Below are positions 24,879 through 33,960 of a DNA stretch of 64,000 nucleotides, one piece after another. Source of the stretch: Selenomonadales bacterium (GTDB lineage: Bacteria; Bacillota; Negativicutes; Sporomusales; UBA7701); NCBI GenBank assembly GCA_018434945.1, contig JAHDOI010000047.1:1-64000 (forward strand). Direction: 5' to 3'. Within the stretch, counting starts at the first letter, position 1, and the number at the start of each line of letters is the position of its first letter. Below the pieces are notes generated by a model. It saw nothing but the letters and a program-made list of their open reading frames with translations. It was not told the DNA's origin and ran no database searches. Both the position numbers and the translations under genes were made by a program.

Positions 24879-26767
24879 ATGGATTCCTCCCGAATTTTCA
24901 TGGGATCATCGGCGACCGAGGGGAAGAGACTTAGGTCGGTATGGGGCAGGAAGAGGGCCGAGATGAATTCTTCCATGAACAGATTGCCTACCGACAGTTC
25001 GATGTAGGTCAGCCGGCCGGCCTGTTCCTCTGCTGCCGCCTGGGCCGCGGTCGAAGTGAGGGCGGCGTAGGCTCCCTGGAGGGACGTGTTGCCGAGGAAG
25101 GCGTATTCGGCGGCCGGCAGATCCGGCAAAAGACCGATATTGACAGCGTCGGCAATGCTTAGATAGCTGCCGAAGCCGCCGGCGATATAGACCCGTTCGA
25201 TGGCTTCGAGGTCGAGGTCGACCATCCTCAGCAGGCTGCGGACGCCGGCGTATACAGCGGCCTTGGCGCGCAGCAGATTCTTGATGTCGGCCTCGGCAAG
25301 AACGATGTCGATACCGGCGGCATCCTCCGCCCAGGCCAGGACGAATTCACGCCCGGCCTGGCCGTGGCGAAGTCTGGGGGTAGGAAGCTCCTGCTGCAGT
25401 TGGCCGGCCCGGTCGATTACCCCGGCCTGCCGGAGCTTGGCCAGAGCGTCGATGAGCCCGGAGCCGCACAATCCCTGCGGCGGTTTGTCGCCGATAGTTT
25501 TATAGCTGACTTCGTAGGTCTCTTTGTCGATTTCGAGGCCGGCGATGGCTCCCGGCACGGCCCGCATGCCATGGGTGATGCCGGCGCCTTCGAAAGCCGG
25601 GCCGGCCGAGCAGGCGCAGCTTACCAGCCAGTCGCGGTTGCCGAGCACCATCTCGCCATTTGTGCCGATGTCGAGAAACAGCGTCAGCGGCTCCCCGGCC
25701 GCCATACCGTTTACAGTAACGCCGGCGACGATGTCGCCGCCCACATAACTGGCCACCGCCGGCAGGCAGCGGATGACAGCCTGCGGGTGAATGTCCAGCC
25801 CGAGCTCGCCGGCCGTAACCGGGGGAAAGCGACAGGCGGCCGGCACGTAAGGCTCCAGCCGGATGTTCGCCGGCGGCAGGCCGAGGAAGAGATGGGTCAT
25901 GGTCGTATTGCCGGCAACCACTACCGCCCTGATATCGCTGAGAGCCACCCGGCGCCTTTCGGCCAGAGCGGCCGCAAGGTCGTTGATCGTAGCGGCGATG
26001 GCCCGCTGCAGGTCGGTCAGGCCCCCGACCGTCTCGTCGGTATAGATGATGCGGGTGATAACGTCGTCGCCGTAAGCGGCCTGCCGGTTGTGGCTGCCTG
26101 CCTTGCCGGCGATGCGGCCGGTGGCGAGGTCGACCAGATAGGCGGCGACGGTCGTCGTGCCGACATCTATCGCCAGACCCCAGAGGCCTTTAGCGGCGTC
26201 ATGGGGCTCGACGGCAATGGCTGTCGCCGCGCCTCCCGAAGAGGCATAGGTTACGTCGATATTCCAGTTGGCGGCCCGCAGGGCGGCCGGAAGCGCCCGC
26301 AGTCCGGCCAAGCCGAAGCTTATGTCAAGGCCGGTGGCCCGCTTGAATTCCAGGGCCAGCCGGTCGGCATCGCCGGTCGCGTCAAGCAGGCTGGGCGGTG
26401 TCAGGGCAAGGCTGATCTTTTTGCAGACAGGATCGAAGGTAAATGCCTGGTAAGCCGCATAACCGTTGGCGGGAAGATCGATGAGCACTTGCTGGCCGTC
26501 GAGTCTCGAGGCAGCCGGTATTTCGACCACCAGGTCGCCGGCGACAAAAGTCCTACAGGCGACCGACAGACCGTCGCGGGCCGGCGGACCCTCTGTTTCC
26601 GTCCGGCCGCTGACAACCCTGACCAGGCATTTGCCGCAGGTTCCCTCGCCGCCGCAGCCGCCTTTGAGACCCGCGCCCGCGAGGCGGGCAACGGTCAACA
26701 GATCGGTGCCGACGGCAACGGATACTCTTTTGTTATCAGGCTGAAACAGTACGCTGCATTTTTCCAC
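24863..26767 (-). CDS. acsV: RACo, corrinoid iron-sulfur protein activator (paralogue 2)
   Basis: 634 residues with the same layout as the copy at 20010: [2Fe-2S] ferredoxin (CGGEGTCGKC near residue 38), then an ASKHA ATPase (GLAIDVGTTTVAAYLVD, LFLDIGTNGEMVLGN, GPAFEGAGI, GLCGSGLIDAL). Its place between acsC and acsF makes it the dedicated activator of AcsCD. Start is GTG 26767, preceded by GGAGGCGTGCCTG; no ATG fits. Cytosolic, uses ATP and a low-potential electron donor. Confidence 0.92.
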   Translation of the reverse strand: MEKCSVLFQPDNKRVSVAVGTDLLTVARLAGAGLKGGCGGEGTCGKCLVRVVSGRTETEGPPARDGLSVACRTFVAGDLVVEIPAASRLDGQQVLIDLPANGYAAYQAFTFDPVCKKISLALTPPSLLDATGDADRLALEFKRATGLDISFGLAGLRALPAALRAANWNIDVTYASSGGAATAIAVEPHDAAKGLWGLAIDVGTTTVAAYLVDLATGRIAGKAGSHNRQAAYGDDVITRIIYTDETVGGLTDLQRAIAATINDLAAALAERRRVALSDIRAVVVAGNTTMTHLFLGLPPANIRLEPYVPAACRFPPVTAGELGLDIHPQAVIRCLPAVASYVGGDIVAGVTVNGMAAGEPLTLFLDIGTNGEMVLGNRDWLVSCACSAGPAFEGAGITHGMRAVPGAIAGLEIDKETYEVSYKTIGDKPPQGLCGSGLIDALAKLRQAGVIDRAGQLQQELPTPRLRHGQAGREFVLAWAEDAAGIDIVLAEADIKNLLRAKAAVYAGVRSLLRMVDLDLEAIERVYIAGGFGSYLSIADAVNIGLLPDLPAAEYAFLGNTSLQGAYAALTSTAAQAAAEEQAGRLTYIELSVGNLFMEEFISALFLPHTDLSLFPSVADDPMKIREESIWQSK

Positions 26768-26788
26768 CAGGCACGCCTCCGGTCGGGT

Positions 26789-28123
26789 TTAAGCGAAATT
26801 GGCTTTGGCGAAGGCCTGAATGCCGGCCGCTTCCTGCGGGCCGACAAGCACGTTCCAGCTTGACTTTTCCTTGAGTTTACCGCTCAGAACCGCCGTATAT
26901 CCCGGGATAACACAGGTGCTGTGGCTTACTTTGCCTTTTATGCCCGAGCTTTCCAGGAAGGCGGTGATCGAGTCGGCGCTGAACTTGCCGGAGGCCCAGG
27001 AGGTAAGGACCGAAGTGCCGTCGGTGTCCACCGGCAGAATATAGGCAGGGATCTTGCTTGCGGCTACCTCGCCTTCGACCGCGAAGTAGGTGAGGGCGAA
27101 GTTCGTGCAGATATATACCGGCGACTGCGGCGTGACAGCGCCGATTTCATATATCTTTGCCTCGACGGCGATGGGTTTCTGGGGATCGGTATATACGTTC
27201 TGGCGCCAGGCGAGCAGCGGCAGTATCTGGGACTTTTCGTCGGCCTTGAGGACGATGATGCCGGCGAATTTCGCGACATAGACGCTGGCCTGGATTACTT
27301 CCTCGCGCGGGTCGGCCGCGCTGGTGAATGTGATGGTCGGGTAGCCGAAGGGACGGAATTTTTTCTTGATGGCCAGGCGGCGGATCTGGGTCTGGTCGGC
27401 CAGCACCTGGGCGATCTCGCGGCTGCCGGTATCGATTACCAGTTCTTTATATAGCGGGGCGATTTTCTCTACAAGGTCGGCGGTATCGGCCAGGTTTTTC
27501 CCCTTGACCGCCAGTGGGCAGGCATTGGCTTTGGCCAATTCGGTCATCTTCTCGTAGTTGTCGGCGGTGGCGGCGTATACCAGCGGTTTCTTGGCCGCTA
27601 CCGGCGGCAGGGCGGCGGCAATGGCCTCGGGGTTTTCGCTTACAAGGACGAGCGGCAGCTCCGTCAGCGAGCCGACTTTTGCGACCGCGTCCTTAAAGAC
27701 GGCCGGGCTGCCGGACGCATTGACGACGGCGATCAGGTCGACGGCCAATTGCTGACCGACCCGTTCGACTTTGAGATCGTTGACTTTGGCTACCTTGGCC
27801 GCCAGAGCGTCGGCCGTCAACGTGTCCTCGACGGTTATCGCCAGGCCGGTCGGATGGCAGAAAGTTTTATCGTGGCGGAAGATGACTGTTTCGTCGCCGA
27901 AGGCCAATGCTTTCGCGCCGGCGCCGACGGTAATCAGGCGTATGGGCGGGGCGGCGGCCGAACCCAGGGCCTCTTTGGCTTCCTCCGACACGTAGGGACA
28001 CTGCTCGAGGGCAGCCTTGCCGGCGGCGATCGACATAGCGAAAGCCAGGCAGGTGGGTGCGCCGCACTCTTTGCAGTTCTTTTTGGGCAGTTGTTTGAAG
28101 ATGTCTAAACCGGTTAAAGCCAT
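26789..28123 (-). CDS. acsC: Corrinoid/iron-sulfur protein, large subunit
   Basis: 444 residues. The N-terminal domain holds the [4Fe-4S] motif KKNCKECGAPTCLAFAM with a fourth Cys at LEQCPY (residues about 15-43). A TIM barrel follows, then a C-terminal cobalamin-binding domain. This subunit carries the methyl-cobamide that donates to the A cluster. ATG 28123 is used: SD GGAAAGGGGAAAAACC precedes it, and the 25 upstream codons are unlike the family. Confidence 0.95.
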   Translation of the reverse strand: MALTGLDIFKQLPKKNCKECGAPTCLAFAMSIAAGKAALEQCPYVSEEAKEALGSAAAPPIRLITVGAGAKALAFGDETVIFRHDKTFCHPTGLAITVEDTLTADALAAKVAKVNDLKVERVGQQLAVDLIAVVNASGSPAVFKDAVAKVGSLTELPLVLVSENPEAIAAALPPVAAKKPLVYAATADNYEKMTELAKANACPLAVKGKNLADTADLVEKIAPLYKELVIDTGSREIAQVLADQTQIRRLAIKKKFRPFGYPTITFTSAADPREEVIQASVYVAKFAGIIVLKADEKSQILPLLAWRQNVYTDPQKPIAVEAKIYEIGAVTPQSPVYICTNFALTYFAVEGEVAASKIPAYILPVDTDGTSVLTSWASGKFSADSITAFLESSGIKGKVSHSTCVIPGYTAVLSGKLKEKSSWNVLVGPQEAAGIQAFAKANFA

Positions 28124-28201
28124 GGTTTTTCCCCTTTCCAGATTTCCTTTATTGCGCGACGCTGCCAGGGGTAGGCGTACCCGCCCCTGGCACCGCAAGC
28201 A

Positions 28202-30331
28202 TTACATTATCGGGTCCATCGTAAGGGCCGGGTGCCCTTTTTCCTCCAGGAAGGGCAAAATTTCATCAATGGTGCAGCCGACAGTCTCGTCGGCAATCTT
28301 GTCGATAAAGTCCTCGCCCAGTCCCAGCTTGACAGCCTGCTCGGTTAAGTCGGCCCGCAGGAACTCCTTGAGCTCCTTCGGCATCCAGACGATGCGGGCA
28401 ATGCCGCCGTCGGCGGTGATGAACTTATTGCTGACGATGTAGCGACGGCCGATGCCCATGAAGCCCGGCGACTGCAGACCGCCGCCGACCGAACCGGCCA
28501 GCGTCGAGAACGACATGCCGCAAGGGGTGTTGCCGGCGAATTCACGGGTGGTGACCATGATGCCGTTGGCCTCGGGGGTTATCGCCAGGATGGCCTCGAA
28601 ACAACCGCACGAGGTCATCGGCCGGTCCATCAGGGTGTAGAGGTTGACTTCTTCCAGTGTCCGGTTGGAGGCGTTATACAGATACTCGTTGACGTTCTGC
28701 CACATGCCTTTTTCGGCGTCGAGGCATTCGCCTTTTGTGATCGGCTGATTGGGGCCGGTAGGCGTGATCTCGTTGGAGGCTTTGGCGTCCAGCCAGCTGA
28801 CGGCGCCGCACAGACCGACCCTCTCGGGGGTGACGATGCAGACATGGTTGGGGGCGAAGGACTGGCAGAGGATGCAGGAGTAGAAAGTATCGACCGCGTC
28901 GTCGGTCAGGCCTTTGAGGCGGGCGTCGCGGGCTACGTATTTCTCGCGGGCTATTTTGATTTTTTCGTCCACCTCGGCCTGGTCGGTTATCAGGGTGACC
29001 TGGACGCGGTCGACGATGGCCGGGTAATCGGATTTGAACTTGGCGATCAGGATTTCGCCGATGTCGCGGATTTTGAAACCGGCGGCGGCGGCCGTTTTGG
29101 CTATCCTGATCCAGGCCAGGTCGCGTTGGGCGACATGCCACAATCCCTCGCCGTAGTTGACGAAGTAGTGGATGCGGCGCTCGAGGACGCCCTCGAAGTC
29201 TTCCTGCATCTTGCGGCCGTAGATATCGACAATGATGCCGAGCGGCAGACGGTCGCCCTCGTTGATATCGGTTATTTCCGGGCCGATAACGGTTATCTTG
29301 CCGTCCTCGATGTCGTCGGGACCGACCATCCGTACAAGCTCGAAAGCGGTTGTCTTGCCGCCGCCAAACTCCAGGTAGGCGTCGGCGCGGCGGATGGTTT
29401 CGCCTTCGAAGGCCGGGCCGACAGTGATCGGCACCGGGATGTCAACGATCTTCAATTTGATGCCGCGAAGCTCGAGGGCGAGTTTAACCATTTTGTCGTA
29501 GTCGGGTTCGGACACGAACCAGTCGGGGATTTCCTCGGCCAACGGCTGATCGGTGACAACCGGGAAGCCCATGCCGATGGCGCCCATTTCGGCGGCGATC
29601 CGCACTTCGTCGAGTTCGCCGAGAGCCAGCACAAAGGCGAAAACCCGCCGCGCCTGGTAGGCCAGGGCCTCTTCCCTCGCCCCCGGCTTGATGCCGCCGA
29701 AGGCCAGGCCGGCGCGATAGGCGAAGTTGACCGCGTGGATGGCCTGGGTGAAGTTGCCGAGGGGAAAGGCGATGTAGTCGACTCCCAGCTTTACGTTCTC
29801 CTCGAGGAGCTGCTCGATGATGTCGTTAACCAGGAAAATCATGAGGCCCTTGGACTGGAGGTTCTTGATGAGCTTGGCCGCCTCCTTGGAGGTGCGGGCC
29901 TTGCCGATAATGACGGCGACGCCGGGAATAGTGTTGTCGACAAGCGGCACGCCGAATTTCCGGAGGATTGGGTCGCTGAGGAAGCCGGTCCAGGGGGCCT
30001 CCTCCGGCTTGCCGCCGTTTAGGTAGCGCAGAGCTTCGATGATATCGGCGGCGTAGTGGGTCGCCTCGCCGGCCAGTTTAGCGTTATCGAAGGTGAGATC
30101 CTCGCGGATGTGGGTGGTGCGGATACGGTTCAGGATGGGCGGCAAGTCACCGAGGACATTCACTTCTTCGCCGGAGAGCGCGGTGATGACCGGCAGGCGG
30201 TAGGCGGTGTCGGGATATTTGACCGGCGTATCGGCGCCGTGTTCTTTAATGGCTTTTTCCAGCAGGATCTGGGCGTAGCTGGTGGCGATGATCGCCCCGT
30301 CGTAAGTTGCCTTGAAAAGCACTGTAGACAT
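28202..30331 (-). CDS. acsB: Acetyl-CoA synthase
   Basis: 709 residues, the alpha subunit of bifunctional CODH/ACS. It joins methyl, CO and CoA at the A cluster (Ni-Ni-[4Fe-4S]). The cluster ligands are visible: FYSCILCQSFAPNHVC, GLCGAVSW and TSCGCFEAI, in the right order about residues 500-590. The N-terminal domain that holds the CO tunnel and contacts CODH is present, so it is the long bacterial form. SD GGGAGGG. Directly follows acsA. Confidence 0.97.
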   Translation of the reverse strand: MSTVLFKATYDGAIIATSYAQILLEKAIKEHGADTPVKYPDTAYRLPVITALSGEEVNVLGDLPPILNRIRTTHIREDLTFDNAKLAGEATHYAADIIEALRYLNGGKPEEAPWTGFLSDPILRKFGVPLVDNTIPGVAVIIGKARTSKEAAKLIKNLQSKGLMIFLVNDIIEQLLEENVKLGVDYIAFPLGNFTQAIHAVNFAYRAGLAFGGIKPGAREEALAYQARRVFAFVLALGELDEVRIAAEMGAIGMGFPVVTDQPLAEEIPDWFVSEPDYDKMVKLALELRGIKLKIVDIPVPITVGPAFEGETIRRADAYLEFGGGKTTAFELVRMVGPDDIEDGKITVIGPEITDINEGDRLPLGIIVDIYGRKMQEDFEGVLERRIHYFVNYGEGLWHVAQRDLAWIRIAKTAAAAGFKIRDIGEILIAKFKSDYPAIVDRVQVTLITDQAEVDEKIKIAREKYVARDARLKGLTDDAVDTFYSCILCQSFAPNHVCIVTPERVGLCGAVSWLDAKASNEITPTGPNQPITKGECLDAEKGMWQNVNEYLYNASNRTLEEVNLYTLMDRPMTSCGCFEAILAITPEANGIMVTTREFAGNTPCGMSFSTLAGSVGGGLQSPGFMGIGRRYIVSNKFITADGGIARIVWMPKELKEFLRADLTEQAVKLGLGEDFIDKIADETVGCTIDEILPFLEEKGHPALTMDPIM

Positions 30332-30351
30332 CTATTTTTTCCCTCCCTTTC

Positions 30352-32307
30352 CTACTTGGCTTCGCTTGCGGCGTATTTGGCCCTGGCCTCGCTGCGGATG
30401 CGCAGCTTCCAGGCGCGGTCGTCAAGAGCGGCAAGCAACTTGTCGGTGCCTTTGCGGTAATCGGGTTCCATTATGAAGTAGCCGCCGAAAACGTCCTCGG
30501 CGATGCGGGTGACGACGCCGTGCACCAGCTCGCTGCCGGTGGTGGGGGCGATGACCCCGATATGGACCGGAACGCCCATGGAGACGAACCAGGAACCGAT
30601 GGCGACAGCCTTCTCGGACATCGGCTCGGGGGCCGAGGCCACGAAAGGCACCTCCGGGGTATCGACACCTAGTTCGTTGGCCATCAGCGTCAGCAGGCTG
30701 ATCGTCCGCGAGTTGTCTACGCACGAGCCCATGTGGAAAATGAGCGGCAGTTCAGCTTTAAGATCGGCCTTGACGCCGATGCGCTTGAGGAAGGCTTTGA
30801 GGCCGGGGCCGGCGTAGGCTTCGACCGCCTCGCCGGTCAGCAGGCCGGCCATGGCGTAGGCCTGGGAGGCACAACCGGTGCCTACCATGAACACATCGGC
30901 GGCCGCCATCCGTTTGGCGATTTCCAGATGGTTCTCGTTGTGAGTACCCTTGAGGTTGTTGCAGCCGGCGAACACGGCGACGCCCTTGATTTCGCCTGCT
31001 TTGATGGCGTCGGTCAGCACGCTGATCGGGTTTTCCGGGTTGACGGCGGCAAAGAGATCCAAAAGCGCCTCCATGCTGAAACCGGCGACCACTTTGTTTT
31101 TCTGGTCGGACAGGCTGATCTTGTTGGGGTCGCGCTGCTTGTAGGATTCGATCGCCAGCCGGATGATGGCCTTGGCGCTGGCGGCGGCATGTTCCTCGTC
31201 GAATTCGAAGTGGTAAGATCCAGGAATCTTGCTGATAGGCATTGTGGTGATGATCTTGGTGTGGAAACACTCGGCCAGGCTGCGAAGACTAGGCATGATG
31301 CACTGGACGTCGACGACGACGGCGTCGACCAGGCCGGTCATGATAGCCAGCTCCTGGGTGGCGAAGTTGGTGGCGATAGATATGCCGGAGCGCATCAGTA
31401 CCTCGTTGCCGGTGCAGCAGATGCCGGAGAGCTTGAGACCCTTGGCGCCGGCCGCCTTGGCCTCGTCCTGCATCTCGCGGGCCACGTCGACCACCATCTG
31501 ACTGAGCAGCGGGTTGTGGCCGTGCAGACAGATATTGACCATCTCAGGGTCGAGGACGCCGAGATTGGCCTCGGAGACGGTCGGTTGCGGCGTACCGAAG
31601 AGGACATCGGACAGATCGGTGGCCAGGTACTCGCCGTCCAAGTCGCCGAGGGAAACCTTGAGGCCGCCGAAGATTATATTAATCGGGTCGCTGTCGACGC
31701 CGATGTGGGTCTGGTGGAGAAGTTCGGCGATCGAGCCGTTGATGCTCGACGGCATTATGGTGGTGTCCTTGAATTTGCGTTTGCGGCCTTCGGTGACCGT
31801 GGTCTCGATCCAGGTGCAGGGCGCGTCGTCCAGGCGGCCGAAATCGTTGAGGGCCGCTGTGGCGACGTCATGGGCAATCTCGTTTATCTGCCGGCCCGCG
31901 GTGGCGACGCCGATGCGTTCGGCCACTTTGAGGAGCTTGGCGCTGTCGGTGATTTTGTAGTCTTTGGCTTTGCCTTCGGCCACATGCAGGACGGTGGTGG
32001 CGATATGGCGCCCGTGGTCGGAGTGGGCGGCGGCGCCGCCGGCGATCATGCGGACGGTGTTGCGGGCGACGATGGTGTAGTCCTGGGCGCCGCAGATGCC
32101 CTTGTTGGCACCCGGCTTCTTGGGGATGATGCGGCAGGGGCCCTGCATACAGATGCGGCAACAGATGCCGGTGTTGCCGAAGTTGCAGCGTGGTTCCTGG
32201 GCCTTGGCCCGGTCGAAGGTGGTGAGATAGCCGATTTTTTTGGCTTTGACCATCATAGCCCGCGCCGCTGGGTCAACTGTGGCTTTTTCGAACTCCATTT
32301 CCGACAT
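30352..32307 (-). CDS. acsA: Anaerobic carbon monoxide dehydrogenase, catalytic subunit
   Basis: 651 residues, the beta subunit that reduces CO2 to CO on the Ni-Fe-S C cluster. N-terminal Cys motifs CNFGNTGICCRICMQGPC and GICGAQDYTI supply the B and D clusters. C-cluster ligands appear in SDHGRH, CCTGNEVLMR, VDVQCIMPS, AGCNNLKGTHN, GTGCASQAYAM and MGSCVDNSR. All key residues seem present. SD GGGAGG. Forms a tunnel-linked alpha2beta2 complex with AcsB. Confidence 0.97.
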   Translation of the reverse strand: MSEMEFEKATVDPAARAMMVKAKKIGYLTTFDRAKAQEPRCNFGNTGICCRICMQGPCRIIPKKPGANKGICGAQDYTIVARNTVRMIAGGAAAHSDHGRHIATTVLHVAEGKAKDYKITDSAKLLKVAERIGVATAGRQINEIAHDVATAALNDFGRLDDAPCTWIETTVTEGRKRKFKDTTIMPSSINGSIAELLHQTHIGVDSDPINIIFGGLKVSLGDLDGEYLATDLSDVLFGTPQPTVSEANLGVLDPEMVNICLHGHNPLLSQMVVDVAREMQDEAKAAGAKGLKLSGICCTGNEVLMRSGISIATNFATQELAIMTGLVDAVVVDVQCIMPSLRSLAECFHTKIITTMPISKIPGSYHFEFDEEHAAASAKAIIRLAIESYKQRDPNKISLSDQKNKVVAGFSMEALLDLFAAVNPENPISVLTDAIKAGEIKGVAVFAGCNNLKGTHNENHLEIAKRMAAADVFMVGTGCASQAYAMAGLLTGEAVEAYAGPGLKAFLKRIGVKADLKAELPLIFHMGSCVDNSRTISLLTLMANELGVDTPEVPFVASAPEPMSEKAVAIGSWFVSMGVPVHIGVIAPTTGSELVHGVVTRIAEDVFGGYFIMEPDYRKGTDKLLAALDDRAWKLRIRSEARAKYAASEAK

Positions 32308-32340
32308 GTTTCAACCTCCCGTATTGTTGAATCACTTGCT

Positions 32341-33099
32341 CTATTTATTGGCAACTTGGCTGTATATAGCTCGCATCGCCCGTCCCAGCGGGCCGCTGTC
32401 GACACTCGCATCCTGCGGGCCGCCGCGGGCCGCTTCCAGCACCGCCTCGTCAAAGGGCAAGAGGCCGACAATCTCGTCCGGAGCAAAAGCCGCCCCCAGG
32501 AAAGCCTCGTCCTCCGGTCCGCGGATTTTGTTTCCTACAACCTTTACTGCCCTTATGCCGAGGTCGCCGGCCAGTTTCTGGACAACCTTGGCGGTATTTA
32601 TGCTGTTCTTGGTGGGCTCTGTAACCACCAGCATAACGTCGACACCTTTGGCGGTTCCACGGGTAAGGTGCTCGATACCGGCTCCCATGTCGAGAACCAC
32701 GACGTCCTGCCGGTCCAGCAGCAGCGACCCGACCAAAGCATGGAGGAAGGTATTCTCCCGGCAGTAACAGGCAGATCCCCCCTGCTTCACGCCGCCCATC
32801 CTGAAAAATCTGATGCCCCCCAGGGTAAGGCTGTAGTCGTCGAGAATATCGTCTACCTTGGGGTTTAATGTGTACATGGCGCCGCCACCGCTGCGGGCTG
32901 CGATGATTTCCTGAAGCTCACTGACAGGCGTCAGGGCGGCCAGCACGGTGTCGTCAAATCCCAGGGCGCTGCCAAGGCTGGCGTCGGGATCGGCGTCAAC
33001 CGCGTAAACCTTGAACCCGTCGCCAGCGAACAAACGGGCCAGGTTGGCGGACACCGTGGTTTTGCCTACGCCGCCTTTACCGGACACGGCGATTTTCAT
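32341..33099 (-). CDS. cooC: CooC-type nickel-insertion ATPase for CODH
   Basis: 252-residue P-loop ATPase with GKGGVGKTT (residues 8-16), VDADPDASLGSALGF, and GGSACYC, the CxC metal-binding pair at the dimer interface. It inserts Ni into the C cluster. SD GGAGG, located directly upstream of acsA, which distinguishes it from acsF further down the operon. Confidence 0.92.
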   Translation of the reverse strand: MKIAVSGKGGVGKTTVSANLARLFAGDGFKVYAVDADPDASLGSALGFDDTVLAALTPVSELQEIIAARSGGGAMYTLNPKVDDILDDYSLTLGGIRFFRMGGVKQGGSACYCRENTFLHALVGSLLLDRQDVVVLDMGAGIEHLTRGTAKGVDVMLVVTEPTKNSINTAKVVQKLAGDLGIRAVKVVGNKIRGPEDEAFLGAAFAPDEIVGLLPFDEAVLEAARGGPQDASVDSGPLGRAMRAIYSQVANK

Positions 33100-33161
33100 A
33101 ATGGAACCTCCAGTAAGGCCGCCAAACGACGTGCTGCGCTCGTTTTTGAACAGCCTGATGA

Positions 33162-33800
33162 TTAACCCGCAGCCAGTTTCTTGCCGGCCCGCGCGAGCTG
33201 GCGCACGCAGTAGGCGGTGGCCTCGATCAGATCCTCGGTGGGCAGGTATGACGGCGCGCTGCTATCGTAAAGAACGGTGGCGCTGGCCGGCAGTTCTTCG
33301 TCGCCGGCCCACAGGGCAAACGTGACAGGCAGCCGCGGCAAAATGTCAATTCTGAGTCCATACTGGCCGTAAAGCGCCCTCGTACCGCCGACAATCCGCC
33401 CGGCCGCCGGCAAAAGAGCCGGCTGGCCGCCGAACACGCCGAGAAGATAGTTTATAATTCTTTTGTTGTAAGCATCTAGGTATATCATGCCGCCGCTGGT
33501 AATTTCTTTGAAAGAGATAAGGCGGCCGCCGATCGCCAGACCACCGGCCCGCAGCAGGTAATGCAGAAGAACGATCTTCACGGTGTTCGGCACAGGCTCG
33601 CCGTTGGCCAAGGCCACCTCGCCACTGGGCCAGCTGATAAGATAATCGTCATTCACATAGCGCAGCCTGATGGCGCCGCTGGCGCCGTCAAAGCCGGCCC
33701 CGCCGCTGGCGGCCATGTCGGCCGGCTGCCAGCGCCCAAATTCGGCACAGGCTTTTCGATAGGCGAGATCATAAGCCTGTCTGAGGTTGTCGGTCACCAC
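33162..33800 (-). CDS. DUF3786 domain protein, first gene of the CODH operon
   Basis: About 212 residues of the DUF3786 family, seen in the GGRLISFKEITSGGMIYLDA block, VFGG, ILPRLPVTFALWAGDEELPA and VLYDSSAPSYLPTEDLIEAT. No enzymatic motifs and no signal or membrane segment. The ATG at 33806 abuts the SD AAGGAG, so GTG 33800 is the better start. The family tends to occur with CODH and corrinoid methyltransferase genes, and the first position in this operon suggests a maturation or corrinoid-related role, but the function is unknown. Confidence 0.72.
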   Translation of the reverse strand: MVTDNLRQAYDLAYRKACAEFGRWQPADMAASGGAGFDGASGAIRLRYVNDDYLISWPSGEVALANGEPVPNTVKIVLLHYLLRAGGLAIGGRLISFKEITSGGMIYLDAYNKRIINYLLGVFGGQPALLPAAGRIVGGTRALYGQYGLRIDILPRLPVTFALWAGDEELPASATVLYDSSAPSYLPTEDLIEATAYCVRQLARAGKKLAAG

Positions 33801-33848
33801 GATCATCTCCTTTTCTCATTTGGTTGTAAGACGCGTGGTGAAGTATAT

Positions 33849-33860
33849 ATGTATATACAT
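33849..33860. promoter_or_regulatory. Operator copy 1 before the CODH operon
   Basis: Perfect palindrome ATGTATATACAT, identical to the one before folD. A possible -10 box TATACT follows on the minus strand, so it overlaps the promoter of the DUF3786-cooC-acs operon. Confidence 0.58.
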
Positions 33861-33880
33861 TCACCATCATTAATGGCTAT

Positions 33881-33892
33881 ATGTATATACAA
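33881..33892. promoter_or_regulatory. Operator copy 2 before the CODH operon
   Basis: ATGTATATACAA, one mismatch from the palindrome. Its centre is 32 bp from copy 1, three helical turns, which would let two dimers bind the same face of the DNA. Confidence 0.55.
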
Positions 33893-33960
33893 CATTCGCC
33901 CTGTATTTAAATTTTCCTACTTTTCTGGCAAAAAATTTGTGAAATTATTATCTTGTTTCT

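Noticed and set aside
25364-26863. 499-codon plus-strand frame across acsV
   Set aside because: Antisense to a well-conserved RACo gene; composition is typical of mirror frames.
30733-32868. 711-codon plus-strand frame opposite acsA and cooC
   Set aside because: Very long but purely antisense to conserved CODH and CooC motifs; it reads as repetitive Gly/Asp/His-rich sequence.
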